Shown piece after piece: positions 1 to 8,139 of a stretch of 64,000 nt of DNA. The DNA is from Acidobacteriota bacterium (GTDB lineage: Bacteria > Acidobacteriota > Thermoanaerobaculia > Multivoradales > Multivoraceae). Location of the stretch: positions 1 to 64,000 of the forward strand of contig JAJCXN010000039.1 of assembly GCA_029263415.1 (NCBI GenBank), written 5' to 3'. The position numbers and the translations under genes were made by a program. Positions within the stretch are counted from its first letter, which is position 1, and every line of letters starts with the position of its first letter. A model generated the notes under the pieces. The model was not told the origin of the DNA, did not search any database, and saw only the letters and a program-made list of their open reading frames with translations.

Positions 1-111
1 GGACTCATCGAACGCCACCGGTACTGTAATCGATGGTGGCTCTATCAAGATCCAGAGCCCTTTGCCAGCAGTCTCCCAGGCCTCCCAGAACACATCAAAC
101 GTCAGCTCTCA

Positions 112-528
112 CTATGAGGTGCAGTATGAAGCAACACCCTGGCGCAGGAAGTAGTCGAGACGAGCACAGAGAGTTTCTTCATCGGTACTGACTTCGATGT
201 GCTTGTATCGCGCTTGCCAGAATGGGCCGGTCCGGCCGCGGGACCTGTTGACCTTTCTGCCGATGTTCCCCATGACGTAGTTCATGAAGTTCTTCATCTG
301 TTGGGCGCTGTCGGTGCCGATTAGCAGGTGCAGATGCGAGGACATGACGATGTCGCCGTAGATGCGGACGCCATAGCGCCGTTTGGCCCGTGCGAGGATG
401 CCGGCGATCAAGGAGTTGATTTCGGGATCGGGTCTGAGCAGGAATTGGTTCTGGGCGGTACGGGCCGTGATCTCGACGACCGAAGTGGCACCCAGAGTTG
501 CGTTGATGAGTTGTCGTAGCCGGCGCAT
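112..528 (-). CDS. REP-associated tyrosine transposase (Y1/IS200-like), C-terminally truncated
   Basis: This 138-residue protein belongs to the HUH-type single-tyrosine transposase family (Y1_Tnp) that mobilises REP-like palindromes by single-strand cleavage. The HUH motif is visible as SSHLHLL at about residues 63-69, followed by a helix with MNYVMGNIGRKVNRSRGRTG and an aromatic FWQARYKHIEV strand, all typical of RAYTs. Relatives usually continue after the YFLRQGV segment with a further domain of 60 or more residues. Here a TAG stops the frame at 112-114, and the remaining minus-strand sequence to the window edge shows scrambled similarity in another frame, so the gene is probably truncated or frameshifted. 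It reads away from the REP-like repeats at 687-850, which lie upstream of its start. The family call is firm; activity is doubtful. Confidence 0.8.
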   Translation of the reverse strand: MRRLRQLINATLGATSVVEITARTAQNQFLLRPDPEINSLIAGILARAKRRYGVRIYGDIVMSSHLHLLIGTDSAQQMKNFMNYVMGNIGRKVNRSRGRTGPFWQARYKHIEVSTDEETLCARLDYFLRQGVASYCTS

Positions 529-686
529 GGTGTCTCCAGTGAGTTAGTGGCTCACTGATCAAAGACGCAAACGCGATCCTACGACGCTCACTTGAGGCGA
601 GAAAGAGGAGAAACGGCCTGGAATCGGCGAGCTGCCCGCTGGCGGGGGAGCGGCTGCCGCTCGCCTTGCCAGATGCGAGTTCATTC

Positions 687-850
687 GGGCTCCCCTACAA
701 TTGGCCGGCACCCGTTGTCGGGCACCCGTTGTCGGTTTGGGCTCCCGGTAGTTGGCCGGCACCTATTGTCGAGCACCTATTGTCGGGCACCGAAGCGGTC
801 GGGCCCTCCCTACACTTGGCCGGCACCCATTGTCGGGCACCCATTGTCGG
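687..850. repeat. Three-unit REP-like repeat cluster
   Basis: Three copies of a 48-50 bp unit lie at 687-735, 739-786 and 801-850. Each has a GGGCTCCC- or GGGCCCTCCC-type head, a TA-containing linker and a 35 bp body starting TTGGCCGGCACC. Each body holds two tandem 14-mers of the type GGCACCNNTTGTCG, and the two variable bases are the same in both 14-mers of a unit (CG, TA and CA in units 1 to 3). In the opposite orientation two copies carry GTAG beside the G/C-rich head, as in REP elements next to RAYT genes. The cluster is 160 bp upstream of the transposase. Confidence 0.8.
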
Positions 851-1015
851 ACTTCAGGTTTGAAGTACACCACCTGTCGCCAACCCATCGTTCGAGAGTG
901 ATGGTGCGCGGCCCTCCCGTGATCTGGCGGTTGCGCGATACAGTCGCTCAACAGTTCAATCTTGAAGTGTGCGCACCAGAGTAGGCCCCTCGCGGGGCGT
1001 TAACGGAGGCTTGGG

Positions 1016-3424
1016 ATGAAGCAGCACTTGGCATCGCTCGGCTGGCTCTTACGGTGGTCTTTGGCGATTTCGATTTTGGCAACGGTTGCCTGCTCCCCCT
1101 CCGCGGATGGTCCGTCGAGCTTGCGACTCGTGGATTCGTTCGAAGCCGCGACCGTCCAAGGCACGCCGGATCTTGCGTCCAGCCTCGAGCGAACGGAGTG
1201 GCAGTTCGCAGACGGTCTAGATGGCTGGCAGGCAGGTGCGGGGATTGAGTCCCTGGCGACGCGGGATATCTACTTGGTGGGGCAATCGTCGTTGGAGACG
1301 CCGGTGCTGCACGTTGAATGGCTCGGAGGCTCTTCGAACCCGGACGTACTCGAACAGGTGATCATTCGCGCCAAGGTTTCGGACGGCGACAATCTTTCGG
1401 TGAGCTTCTCACGTCGGGAGAAACTGGATTTCGACGACGTTCTCTCAGGCATGAACGACTTCCCCTGGCAACTTTCGTCGCCGCTGGTCTCTGGTGACGA
1501 GTTCAATACCTACACTCTGCGGGTTGGCGCCACGGCGCGGACTTCGTATCCGGCCTCGTCCATTCGGCACGTCCTGTTGCGCCCGACAGACGCTGCTGGA
1601 GCTCAATTCGAGATCGAGTCGGTCCGGCTGGTCTTCCGCCGCGAACACCTCGCCTCGATCCCATCGGGAGTGAGCTGGCAGGGGCTCGCTGAGATCTACC
1701 GCGAGTCCGTTGTGTCCCGTGCGCCGGAGGACATCCGGTTCGAAGTCGATCTACCCCAGAATCCAGTTTTGGACTTGGCTTTCGGCACGGTCGAAGAGTC
1801 CCCACTCACCTTCCGCGTTTCGGTTGTGACCAGAAGCGCGTCGGAGGAACGCGTGCTGCTTGAGCGCACGCTAAGTACCCCGAATCGCTGGCAGGAGGAG
1901 CAGCTCGATCTCGCGGCGTTTGCCGGGGATTCCGTGGTGCTCTCGCTGCAACTAGAAGCCGAAGATCCGGGTGCGATCGGCTTTTGGGGTGCACCGTCAG
2001 TTCGGCGAAGAGGTGCGCATCTGGCTGGAGCTTCGGCGCCTCGGAACGTGGTTTTCATCATGATCGACACGTTGCGGAGCGACCATCTCGAGGCCTACGG
2101 CTACGGCCGAAACACTGCACCGGCGATCGCCAAGTTGGCATCAGAGGGCACTCTGTTTGCTGACGCCATAGCGCAGGGTGCCTGGACCAAGGTCTCGGTT
2201 CCTTCGATGATGTCGTCCACGTACCCGTCAGCCAACGGTGTGTACGAGCTGTTTCATCGTCTGCCGGCGTCTGCGGACACTCTGGCCGAATCGTTTCGCG
2301 AGGCCGGATACGCCACCTGGGGCGGCTCGGCCAACGGTTTTTCCGGCCGTGCGAACAACCTTCATCAGGGGTTCGAGGTTCTGCACGAGAGGAGTTCCCT
2401 GGTAATTCCAGAGGGACAGCCGCGAGCCAAGACGGCACGACTCCTGAACGATCGCCTTCTCCCTTGGCTCGATACTCACCACGATCTGCCCTTCTTTGTC
2501 TTCTTTCATCCGATCGATCCGCACAGCCCCTATCGTCCTTATCGGCCGTACGACACCATGTGGGCCTCAGCCGATGATGAAGCGACCTACGAGGACTGGA
2601 CGAAGCAGGTCAAGGAGTTGGTCGACGAGCGCAACCGCAACGGCAACCTCCCGCACGCTGAAGATTTAGCGGAGCTTGGTCTCGACCCGGACGAGTTCAA
2701 CCGCATCACGCTCGACTGGTACGACGGCTCAATTCGAGCGGCGGACGTTGAGGTGTCAAGGCTGCTGCAAAAGCTCGAGGAGTTGGGGCTGGCGAAGGAC
2801 ACGTTGGTGGTGTTCGTGAGCGACCACGGCGAAGAGTTCTTCGACCACGAGGGTGGGTTTCACGAGGACAACGTGTACGGCGAGTTGGTCAATGTGCCAC
2901 TGATCTTTCGCTGGCCTGCAGGGCTCGAGGCCGGCGTACGAATTCCCGAGACCGTTGAGATGCTCGACGTGGTGCCAACCGTTCTCGAGCTCATGGGAAT
3001 CAATCAGCCAGAGTCCATGCAGGGCGAAAGCCTCAGGGCGCTGCTCGTTTCGAGCGAGACTCCGCGAAGTGAGGAGCCGGTGGTTTCTGAGTGGAAGCGC
3101 CGAACGGATCAGCTTGGACACGGCGGAGTGGACGCCCAGAGCCTCATTCTCGGCGGCTTCAAACTGGTCCAGAACCTCGTCCGTGAGGGGGAGACGCGAC
3201 CGGCCGAGGTGCCGGAGTTTGAGCTGTATGACCACGCCAGCGACCCGCTCGATCTGAACGATATCGCTGCTGATAACCCGGAGGTGGTCGCAAGGCTCGC
3301 TGATCAGCTGAGCAAGTGGCGGGTGTGGGCTGAATCCGTGAAGCTGCCGACCGACTCGGAGGCGGCTGGATCGCTCGACGCCGAGGAGCTTGATCGGCTG
3401 CGCAGCCTCGGTTACCTGCAGTAG
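1016..3424 (+). CDS. Sulfatase-superfamily lipoprotein
   Basis: The 802-residue protein starts with a lipoprotein-type signal (LATVAC, Cys26), so it is probably anchored in an envelope membrane. Residues 30-340 look like beta-sandwich sequence without a recognised family. The alkaline phosphatase/sulfatase fold starts near residue 342 with NVVFIMIDTLRSD, and the second metal site is SDHGEEFFDHEGG near residue 602. The formylglycine signature C/S-x-P-x-R is not present; the equivalent segment is GAWTKVSVPSMMSS, so a Thr or Ser nucleophile is likely and the substrate could be a sulfate, phosphate or phosphonate ester. GGAGG at 1005-1009 supports the start. No arylsulfatase-activating enzyme is nearby. 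The family is certain and the substrate unknown. Confidence 0.85.
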   Translation: MKQHLASLGWLLRWSLAISILATVACSPSADGPSSLRLVDSFEAATVQGTPDLASSLERTEWQFADGLDGWQAGAGIESLATRDIYLVGQSSLETPVLHVEWLGGSSNPDVLEQVIIRAKVSDGDNLSVSFSRREKLDFDDVLSGMNDFPWQLSSPLVSGDEFNTYTLRVGATARTSYPASSIRHVLLRPTDAAGAQFEIESVRLVFRREHLASIPSGVSWQGLAEIYRESVVSRAPEDIRFEVDLPQNPVLDLAFGTVEESPLTFRVSVVTRSASEERVLLERTLSTPNRWQEEQLDLAAFAGDSVVLSLQLEAEDPGAIGFWGAPSVRRRGAHLAGASAPRNVVFIMIDTLRSDHLEAYGYGRNTAPAIAKLASEGTLFADAIAQGAWTKVSVPSMMSSTYPSANGVYELFHRLPASADTLAESFREAGYATWGGSANGFSGRANNLHQGFEVLHERSSLVIPEGQPRAKTARLLNDRLLPWLDTHHDLPFFVFFHPIDPHSPYRPYRPYDTMWASADDEATYEDWTKQVKELVDERNRNGNLPHAEDLAELGLDPDEFNRITLDWYDGSIRAADVEVSRLLQKLEELGLAKDTLVVFVSDHGEEFFDHEGGFHEDNVYGELVNVPLIFRWPAGLEAGVRIPETVEMLDVVPTVLELMGINQPESMQGESLRALLVSSETPRSEEPVVSEWKRRTDQLGHGGVDAQSLILGGFKLVQNLVREGETRPAEVPEFELYDHASDPLDLNDIAADNPEVVARLADQLSKWRVWAESVKLPTDSEAAGSLDAEELDRLRSLGYLQ

Positions 3425-3603
3425 TGAGAGCACAGTCTCTCTTGAGCACCGACCGCCGAAGTCCCAGCCGTTTCTTGAGCGAAGCGCTGGCGGTTCTCAA
3501 GCGAAGCGTTGGCTAGCGGGGCCCTGGTCCCTCTCTGCGCCGGGAATCGGCCCGTTTCTGGCCGTAGGTGGGCGGGTGAAAACGGAGGCGCGGTTACGCC
3601 GGC

Positions 3604-4701
3604 CTAGGGTTTGAACTTGGGGTTGTAGTTCTCCGGGCCGACGCTGCGCACGTCTTCAAGCCAGCCACTTTCGTAGGGCCATGCGTCCGGGTCGTTTTCG
3701 GAGGGACCCTGCCAGAAGCGGGCGAAGGGACCTTCCGCCCCGCCTTCGAGGGACCATGCCTGCCGCCGGAAGGTCCAACTGTCGGGTACCAGCCGATGTG
3801 CTTCGCGGAAGTGCGCCACGGCTCCTTCGTGGTCGCCGTTCACTTCCAGGTGAGAGGCCAGTTCGAAGTGTGCGTGACCTGTTGCGACCGAGGTGGACCG
3901 CGGGCGTGATCGCTCGAGGACCTCGTTGGGGCTCAAGGCGAACGGGCTTCCTTGCCCGTTCTCGACCCAGTCCCTCAGGGCCTGGTGGTACTCGGCTGCG
4001 TCGTTGGGAATCTTCTTGGCTTCCCGGGCCATGAGACGAAAGCGTTCCGGGACCGGGCCGCCAGGTCTAGGGCCCGGAGTCCGTTCGACCGGAGGCGCTG
4101 GTGCTGGCTCTGGAGGACGAACGATGTCTCCTTCCTCGTTCACCCAGAAAGCGCTAGGAATGTTGATCACGCCGAAGCGGCTGGCAAGAAGATGATGGGT
4201 GTCGAGAAGTGCCGGGTGCGATTGGCTCGTTGCTTCAATGAAGTGTGCGCAACCTTCCGCACCAAGAGTGTCGAGCCCAACGGTGACCAGCTCGAACCCC
4301 TTAGGGGCGAGCTCGTCGCGCAGTTCCTGCCACACGGGCAGGTCAGCGGAGCATCCTCAGTAGGGTGCCCAGGCGTAGACCAGCACCTTCTTGCCGCGAA
4401 GCGAGGCCAAGTGGAAGGGAGTTCCTTCGAGCGTCGGGAGTTCGAATTCCGCTTGAACGTCGCTCAGAGCCCGGCCGCCGCTCGAGGCGGGGCCGAGAGC
4501 CCAGAGGCTCCGTTCGCTGTCGTGAACGATGGGAAGACGCATGGCTTTGGCGAGATCCTCAAGCTGGACGAGGTCGCTGTCGATGGTCCCGGCGGGAAGC
4601 GGGATGCACACGGCGCCACGGCAGGCACCCTCAGGCTTGAGCTCCCAGCCGGTGCCGTTTTTGAAGTCTTGCTTGGAAACGCTTGGGGTCGTTGTGATCA
4701 T
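3604..4701 (-). CDS. ResA-like redoxin, predicted selenoprotein (in-frame UGA)
   Basis: Two minus-strand reading frames, 4701-4357 and 4335-3604, are in the same phase and are separated only by one TGA (4357-4359) and seven further sense codons. Read through, they give a 365-residue thioredoxin-fold protein. The UGA falls exactly in the active site, WAPY-U-GC, where thioredoxin-like relatives have Cys as in WASWCGC, so Sec115 and Cys117 would form the redox pair. The next residues, SADLPVWQELRDEL, and the cis-Pro-like INIPSAFWV segment are intact. The N-terminus has an extra Cys pair (GACRGAVC), and the C-terminal third looks TPR-like. I recall a named ResA-like family defined by a WAxxUGC motif, which fits. 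A hairpin meeting bacterial SECIS rules lies at 4326-4342. The alternative is a Cys-to-stop mutation, since TGC to TGA is one change, next to IS debris. GAGG precedes the ATG closely. Confidence 0.75.
4326..4342 (-). promoter_or_regulatory. Candidate bacterial SECIS hairpin
   Basis: In the mRNA, 14 nt after the UGA, CCUGCC (4342-4337) pairs perfectly with GGCAGG (4331-4326) around the 5-nt loop CGUGU. The loop begins 20 nt after UGA, and its second base is G. Known bacterial SECIS rules ask for a small apical loop 16-37 nt from UGA with a G in its first two positions, and this hairpin meets them. It lies within coding sequence, as bacterial SECIS elements do. Confidence 0.6.
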
Positions 4702-4779
4702 GACCTCAAGGTATCAGGAGGCACGCGGCTTGGCGGCTTGGAAAAGGCGGCGCGGAAAAAGCAAATAGGTGCCGGCCAA

Positions 4780-5853
4780 TTGTTGAACGCGCGGATTGTC
4801 AACTGCCGGACTTCGGCCTACGGTGGTCATCTCTACGAATGCGACTCGTGTCACCACCGGCATCCCGCCTACAACTCCTGCTGAAATCGGCACTGCCCGA
4901 AGTGCCAAACGCTGGCCAAGGAGCGTTGGCTGGAGCATCGGCAAGCAGAGCTTCTGTCGGTCGGCTACTTCCACATCGTCTTCACCATTCCCGACACCCT
5001 GCGCCCGCTCTTTCGCGGTAACCCAAGGGTGTTGTACGACCTCCTCTTTCGCGCAGCGAGTCGGACCATCGTCTAGATCGGTCTTGATCCGGACCGCCTC
5101 GGAGCCCGCGTGGGCGTATTTGCGATCTTGCATACCTGGAGCCAAACGCTCAGCTACCACCCGCACGTGCACTGCATCGTTCCTGGTGGCGGCCTGACCG
5201 TCGAGGGCGATGGCTGGCTGCCTTGCCGACCGTCGCAATTACTTCGCGCCAGTGAAAGTCATGGGCCGGCTGTTCCGAGGCAAGATGCTGTCTGGACTCA
5301 AGCGACGATGGCAGTCTCTGACCTTCGGTGGTCCTTTGAGATCGCTCGCGTCCCGATCGGCCTTCGAGCGGCTCCTCGCGCCGCTCTATGAGACTGACTG
5401 GATTGTCTACTGTCACCCACCATTCGGCAGTACGCGTCGGGTGCTCAGTTACCTGGCTCGCTACCCCCATCGCGTAGCAATCAGCAATGATCGCGTCGAG
5501 CGTTTCGACCAGGGTCAAGTCTCGATCCGCTATCGCGTCTCCCGCTCGTATCGCCGGTTCCGCCGTCTCCGGCTGTCCACGACCGAGTTTCTCAGCCGCT
5601 TTGTAGGCCACGTCCTGCCTCGAGGCTTTGTGCGCATCCGAGCTACGGATTACTCGCCAACCGATGCCGGGCGGGTTGCTTGGCACAATGCCGAATTGCT
5701 CTTCGTGCGCGGCGGCCAAAGGAGCGGCGCGAGACGACCTGGCAACAGCTCTACCAGCAGCTCACTGGCCGGGACCCTTTGCAGTGTCCCCGATGCTGCG
5801 AAGGAACGCTGAAGCCCATGGGTGTGCTGAGCCGAGCAGGTCCGCCACCCTAG
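4780..5853 (+). pseudogene. IS91-family transposase remnant
   Basis: Translated pieces in order match an IS91/IS801-type transposase. The zinc-binding start is NCRTSAYGGHLYECDSC, then NRHCPKCQTLAKERW, then FHIVFTIPDTLRPLF, then HTWSQTLSYHPHVHCIVPGGG, then YLARYPHRVAISNDRV, and a C-terminal WQQLYQQLTGRDPLQCPRCC ending at TAG 5851-5853. The frame is broken by a TGA at 4882-4884 where relatives have Arg (a CGA to TGA change would explain it), by a TAG near 5074, and by at least two frameshifts (near 5235 and 5715). The element is dead. It sits directly upstream of the predicted selenoprotein gene on the other strand and may have displaced that gene's original promoter. Terminal sequences were not identified. 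Confidence 0.85.
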
Positions 5854-6108
5854 AATTCGGCCAGCATCCAACAGCCTCAGTCGAGAGCCGCGATTGTCGC
5901 GGCCCAGGACTCGTGCGTGCAGCCGCTTGAGAAACTTGTATCATTGATCGAGTTCTTTCAAGAAAGTCATCCAATGATCTGCTCCCAGCACCACCAAACA
6001 CAGTAACTCGAGTCGAGTGCGGCAGCATTGCCCACAACCCACCCGCCTATCGGGCCTTCAAAACCCATAGCCAACATCGCTGGTGACACCCGCAGCTTCG
6101 CTCAACAC

Positions 6109-6183
6109 GGTTCTATCTCGAACCCGACATGAGGCGGCCTTTTGAAGCTGTATCGCCCCGACAGTCGGGCTCAAGATAGAACC
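6109..6183. repeat. Imperfect 20-bp inverted repeat (hairpin)
   Basis: GGTTCTATCTCGAACCCGAC at 6109-6128 and GTCGGGCTCAAGATAGAACC at 6164-6183 are inverted repeats matching at 18 of 20 positions, separated by 35 bp. The element lies between the IS91 remnant and the cassette-like genes. It could be a transposon end, a terminator or a recombination site. I do not recognise it. Confidence 0.75.
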
Positions 6184-6206
6184 CTTTTCGTTGAACCCTT
6201 TTCGTT
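6179..6206. repeat. 14-bp exact tandem duplication
   Basis: GAACCCTTTTCGTT occurs twice in direct succession at 6179-6192 and 6193-6206, overlapping the right arm of the inverted repeat. The second copy runs into GTTATGC at 6204-6210, which resembles the start of an integron cassette (R' core, GTT followed by a purine-rich stretch). Confidence 0.8.
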
Positions 6207-6230
6207 ATGCAGCATGGGAACGCTCAACTC

Positions 6231-6575
6231 ATGTCCAAACATGAATCAATAGTAAGGGAAGTAATCGGAGGCATGGGAAATACGGCGCGCTTGGCCGAGT
6301 TCGCCATCGACCGGCACGGTTTTGGCAACACCGATGGTGGCTTCGGCGTAACCTATCCGTCTGATGCGAAGCAATTCGATGAGGAAGACTTGATTCCGGA
6401 AGGATCTGTCCAGATCTATGGGTTTTGGGGGCCGCCGGAGGGATATGAGTTGCTCGTTACGGAGGTGGAGTACCTTCAAATACTGACAAGTGTTTTGTAT
6501 GAGAGCGGCTTGTCTGAGCAAGCCAAGAAGGTTGAAGGCCTCATCGAAGGATCACTGCCTCGCCGCATTGGCTGA
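6231..6575 (+). CDS. Hypothetical protein in cassette-like context
   Basis: I do not recognise this 114-residue acidic protein (MSKHESIVREVIGG start). It has no signal peptide or membrane segment. Its middle has a Gly- and aromatic-rich stretch (VQIYGFWGPPEGYELLVTEV) and its end is helical. ATG 6231 was preferred over ATG 6207, which would add eight residues and overlap the GTTATGC sequence. Codons such as ATA, GTA and AGG make it look less GC-rich than neighbouring genes, which suits an acquired gene. It ends six bases before an attC-like site, the spacing expected of a gene cassette. Confidence 0.55.
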   Translation: MSKHESIVREVIGGMGNTARLAEFAIDRHGFGNTDGGFGVTYPSDAKQFDEEDLIPEGSVQIYGFWGPPEGYELLVTEVEYLQILTSVLYESGLSEQAKKVEGLIEGSLPRRIG

Positions 6576-6581
6576 ACAAGG

Positions 6582-6661
6582 GCCTAACAAACAGCTGCAG
6601 CGGACCGCCTTTTCGCTGCGCGAAAAGGTCCTCTCGGCGGCAGCTGAGCTACGCGTTTGGC
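6582..6661 (+). other. attC-like integron recombination site
   Basis: GCCTAAC (6582-6588) fits the R'' core RYYYAAC, and GTTTGGC (6655-6661) approximates the R' core GTTRRRY with one mismatch. Between them CAGCTGC (6592-6598) pairs with GCAGCTG (6640-6646), and CCTTTTCG (6608-6615) pairs perfectly with CGAAAAGG (6621-6628). The 80 bp length and nested dyad are typical of attC sites. Confidence 0.7.
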
Positions 6662-6832
6662 CGCCTCGGGATCAACGTGCGCGAACGGTAAGCTCACCCG
6701 ACACCTCTCTTCGAGAAGGTCTTGGGCCGCGGCTTCGAAATCGTTGCCGCGATTGCGAGCCCATGTGAACTGCGAGGTCCTGCAAGTGAGCGTTCACGAG
6801 CCACTCAACGTGACGTCAACCAGGAGCGAACC

Positions 6833-7614
6833 ATGAGCGATCCCTTTGTCCCGCGCGTCGGCGGAATCCTCAGCGCCGACATAGCCGTTCCCGAACACGA
6901 CCGTGAGGTGCGCATATACTCACGCGTGCTCACCACGGGCGAGAACCCGCTTTGGCGCGAGGACCTGATGAACAACCAGGGCACGCCGATCATCGGCTTG
7001 GGCTCGAGCAGCGCGGAGTATGCTCACCTTCCGCTCCAACGGATGCCTCACATTCAGGTCGCCGATGTCGCAGCCAGCGCGAAGTGTGCGCTCGATCTGG
7101 GCGGGAAAGAACTCATGCATGACAAAGACGACGATGGGAAGAGCCAGCGGGCGGTGCTGCTCGAGCCGGATGGGGCGACGTTCGGGATCATGCCAGTCGT
7201 TTCTGCGGAGGCGATCCCCTCGACTGATGGCAGCGCGGCGCATGTGGGGCACATCTCCTGGCTAGACCTAACAGTCTCCGACGCCTCGGCAACCCGTGAC
7301 TTCTGTCGACTGGTCGTTGACTGGTCGGTGCAGGAGGTCGAGATGGAGGACGCAAGCGAGCGCTACGTCGACTACAACATGGTCGATGCTTTCGGAAACC
7401 TGGCGGCGGGTGTTCGCCACGCGCGCGGCATGAACTTGGGTCTGCCGCCTGTCTGGATGATCTGCCTCCCCCGTTTGGCGACCTCAAGAGTGTCCGTCGC
7501 GTTCGGGAGGAAGGGGGTAAGACCATCAAGGCGACACGGAGGAACGATGGGGAGTACGCACGAGCGGTGGTTCAAGGTCTCGTGGGGGCGTACCTTTCGT
7601 TGGTGCCGGGATGA
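6833..7614 (+). pseudogene. Two-domain VOC/glyoxalase-like protein, frameshifted near its end
   Basis: The reading frame from ATG 6833 (AGGAG at 6822-6826) encodes two vicinal-oxygen-chelate modules in the arrangement of glyoxalase/bleomycin-resistance-like proteins. The second module starts at about residue 140 (VGHISWLDLTVSDASATRDF). After PPVWMICLP near 7470 the similarity moves to another frame, which reads GDLKSVRRVREEGGKTIK and on to GAYLSLVPG and a stop at 7612-7614. In the original frame the sequence becomes low-quality Arg-rich residues ending at 7633. One indel therefore replaces the last 45 or so family residues. VOC genes are common cargo of integron cassettes, and this one is bracketed by two attC-like sites. 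A sequencing error cannot be excluded. Confidence 0.75.
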
Positions 7615-7627
7615 AGGATGTGCAGCG

Positions 7628-7692
7628 GCCTAACAGGCGTTGCGCCTGACAGCGTGCTTCGCGCACCGCAGGTGAACACCAAGGCGGTAGGC
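7628..7692 (+). other. attC-like integron recombination site
   Basis: GCCTAAC (7628-7634) is a perfect R'' core and GGTAGGC (7686-7692) is one base from GTTAGGC. The interior (TTGCGCCTGACAGCG, a TTCG-containing apex, then GCAGGTGAAC) is the familiar attC dyad of environmental integrons. It follows the VOC gene by 13 bp. Confidence 0.75.
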
Positions 7693-7716
7693 GTCTTTAC
7701 AAAGGAAGAGTTGTAA

Positions 7717-8139
7717 ATGAATCGAAGTATGATCAGGCATGGTTTTGTCCTCATCTTTTTCGCTCTGGTGTCAGGACTCTTTGTTCCGGCGATGCCAATT
7801 CCCCGCCTTGGCCTTTCGGCCCACACGATCGGAATTCTCAGTGGCGTACTGCTCATCGCGATTGGGGCGATATGGCAGCAGTTTTCCCTGTCCCCAAAAC
7901 AAGCCAAGGTCATGTACTGGTCGTGGCTGCATTCCAGCTACATCAACTGGCTAGGTTGCCTTGTAGGCGCCATCTTTGGTGCTGGTAAAGCCACTCCCCT
8001 GGCGTCAGCAGGGGCTGTCGGTTCAGGGATTGCAGAAGCAACGGTAGGCATTCTGCTTGGCTCAGTAGCCCTGGCTTCCTTCATGGCACTTGGCTTGTCT
8101 CTTTGGGGCCTGCGGTCTCGCGAAAGACCCGTCGCCTGA
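7717..8139 (+). CDS. Hydroxylaminobenzene-mutase-like membrane protein
   Basis: The 140-residue protein has four predicted membrane helices. The order GLFVPAMPIPRLGLSAHTIG, then IAIGAIW, then WLHSSYINWLGCLVGAIFGAG, and a final helix before WGLRSRE, resembles hydroxylaminobenzene mutase (HabA/HabB) and the related styrene-oxide isomerases, which rearrange small aromatics at the membrane. The SAH...G and NWL...GAG patterns are the main support. GGAAGAG at 7704-7710 lies just ahead of the ATG. It follows the second attC-like site and is probably cassette-borne. No clear attC was found behind it, so the cassette end is unresolved. Function is assigned by recollection of family motifs only. Confidence 0.55.
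   Translation: MNRSMIRHGFVLIFFALVSGLFVPAMPIPRLGLSAHTIGILSGVLLIAIGAIWQQFSLSPKQAKVMYWSWLHSSYINWLGCLVGAIFGAGKATPLASAGAVGSGIAEATVGILLGSVALASFMALGLSLWGLRSRERPVA

Noticed and set aside
592-984. Plus-strand reading frames through the repeat cluster
   Set aside because: They translate the REP-like units in two frames and have no family character or ribosome site.
2756-3433. 225-codon minus-strand frame inside the sulfatase gene
   Set aside because: It is the antisense shadow of a well-supported domain in a GC-rich gene.
3952-4884. 310-codon plus-strand frame opposite the redoxin gene
   Set aside because: Its first 270 codons are antisense to the redoxin; only the last part is real IS91 sequence, joined by chance.
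4882-4884. In-frame TGA in the IS91 relic as another selenocysteine codon
   Set aside because: Relatives have Arg there, a CGA to TGA change explains it, and further stops and frameshifts follow.
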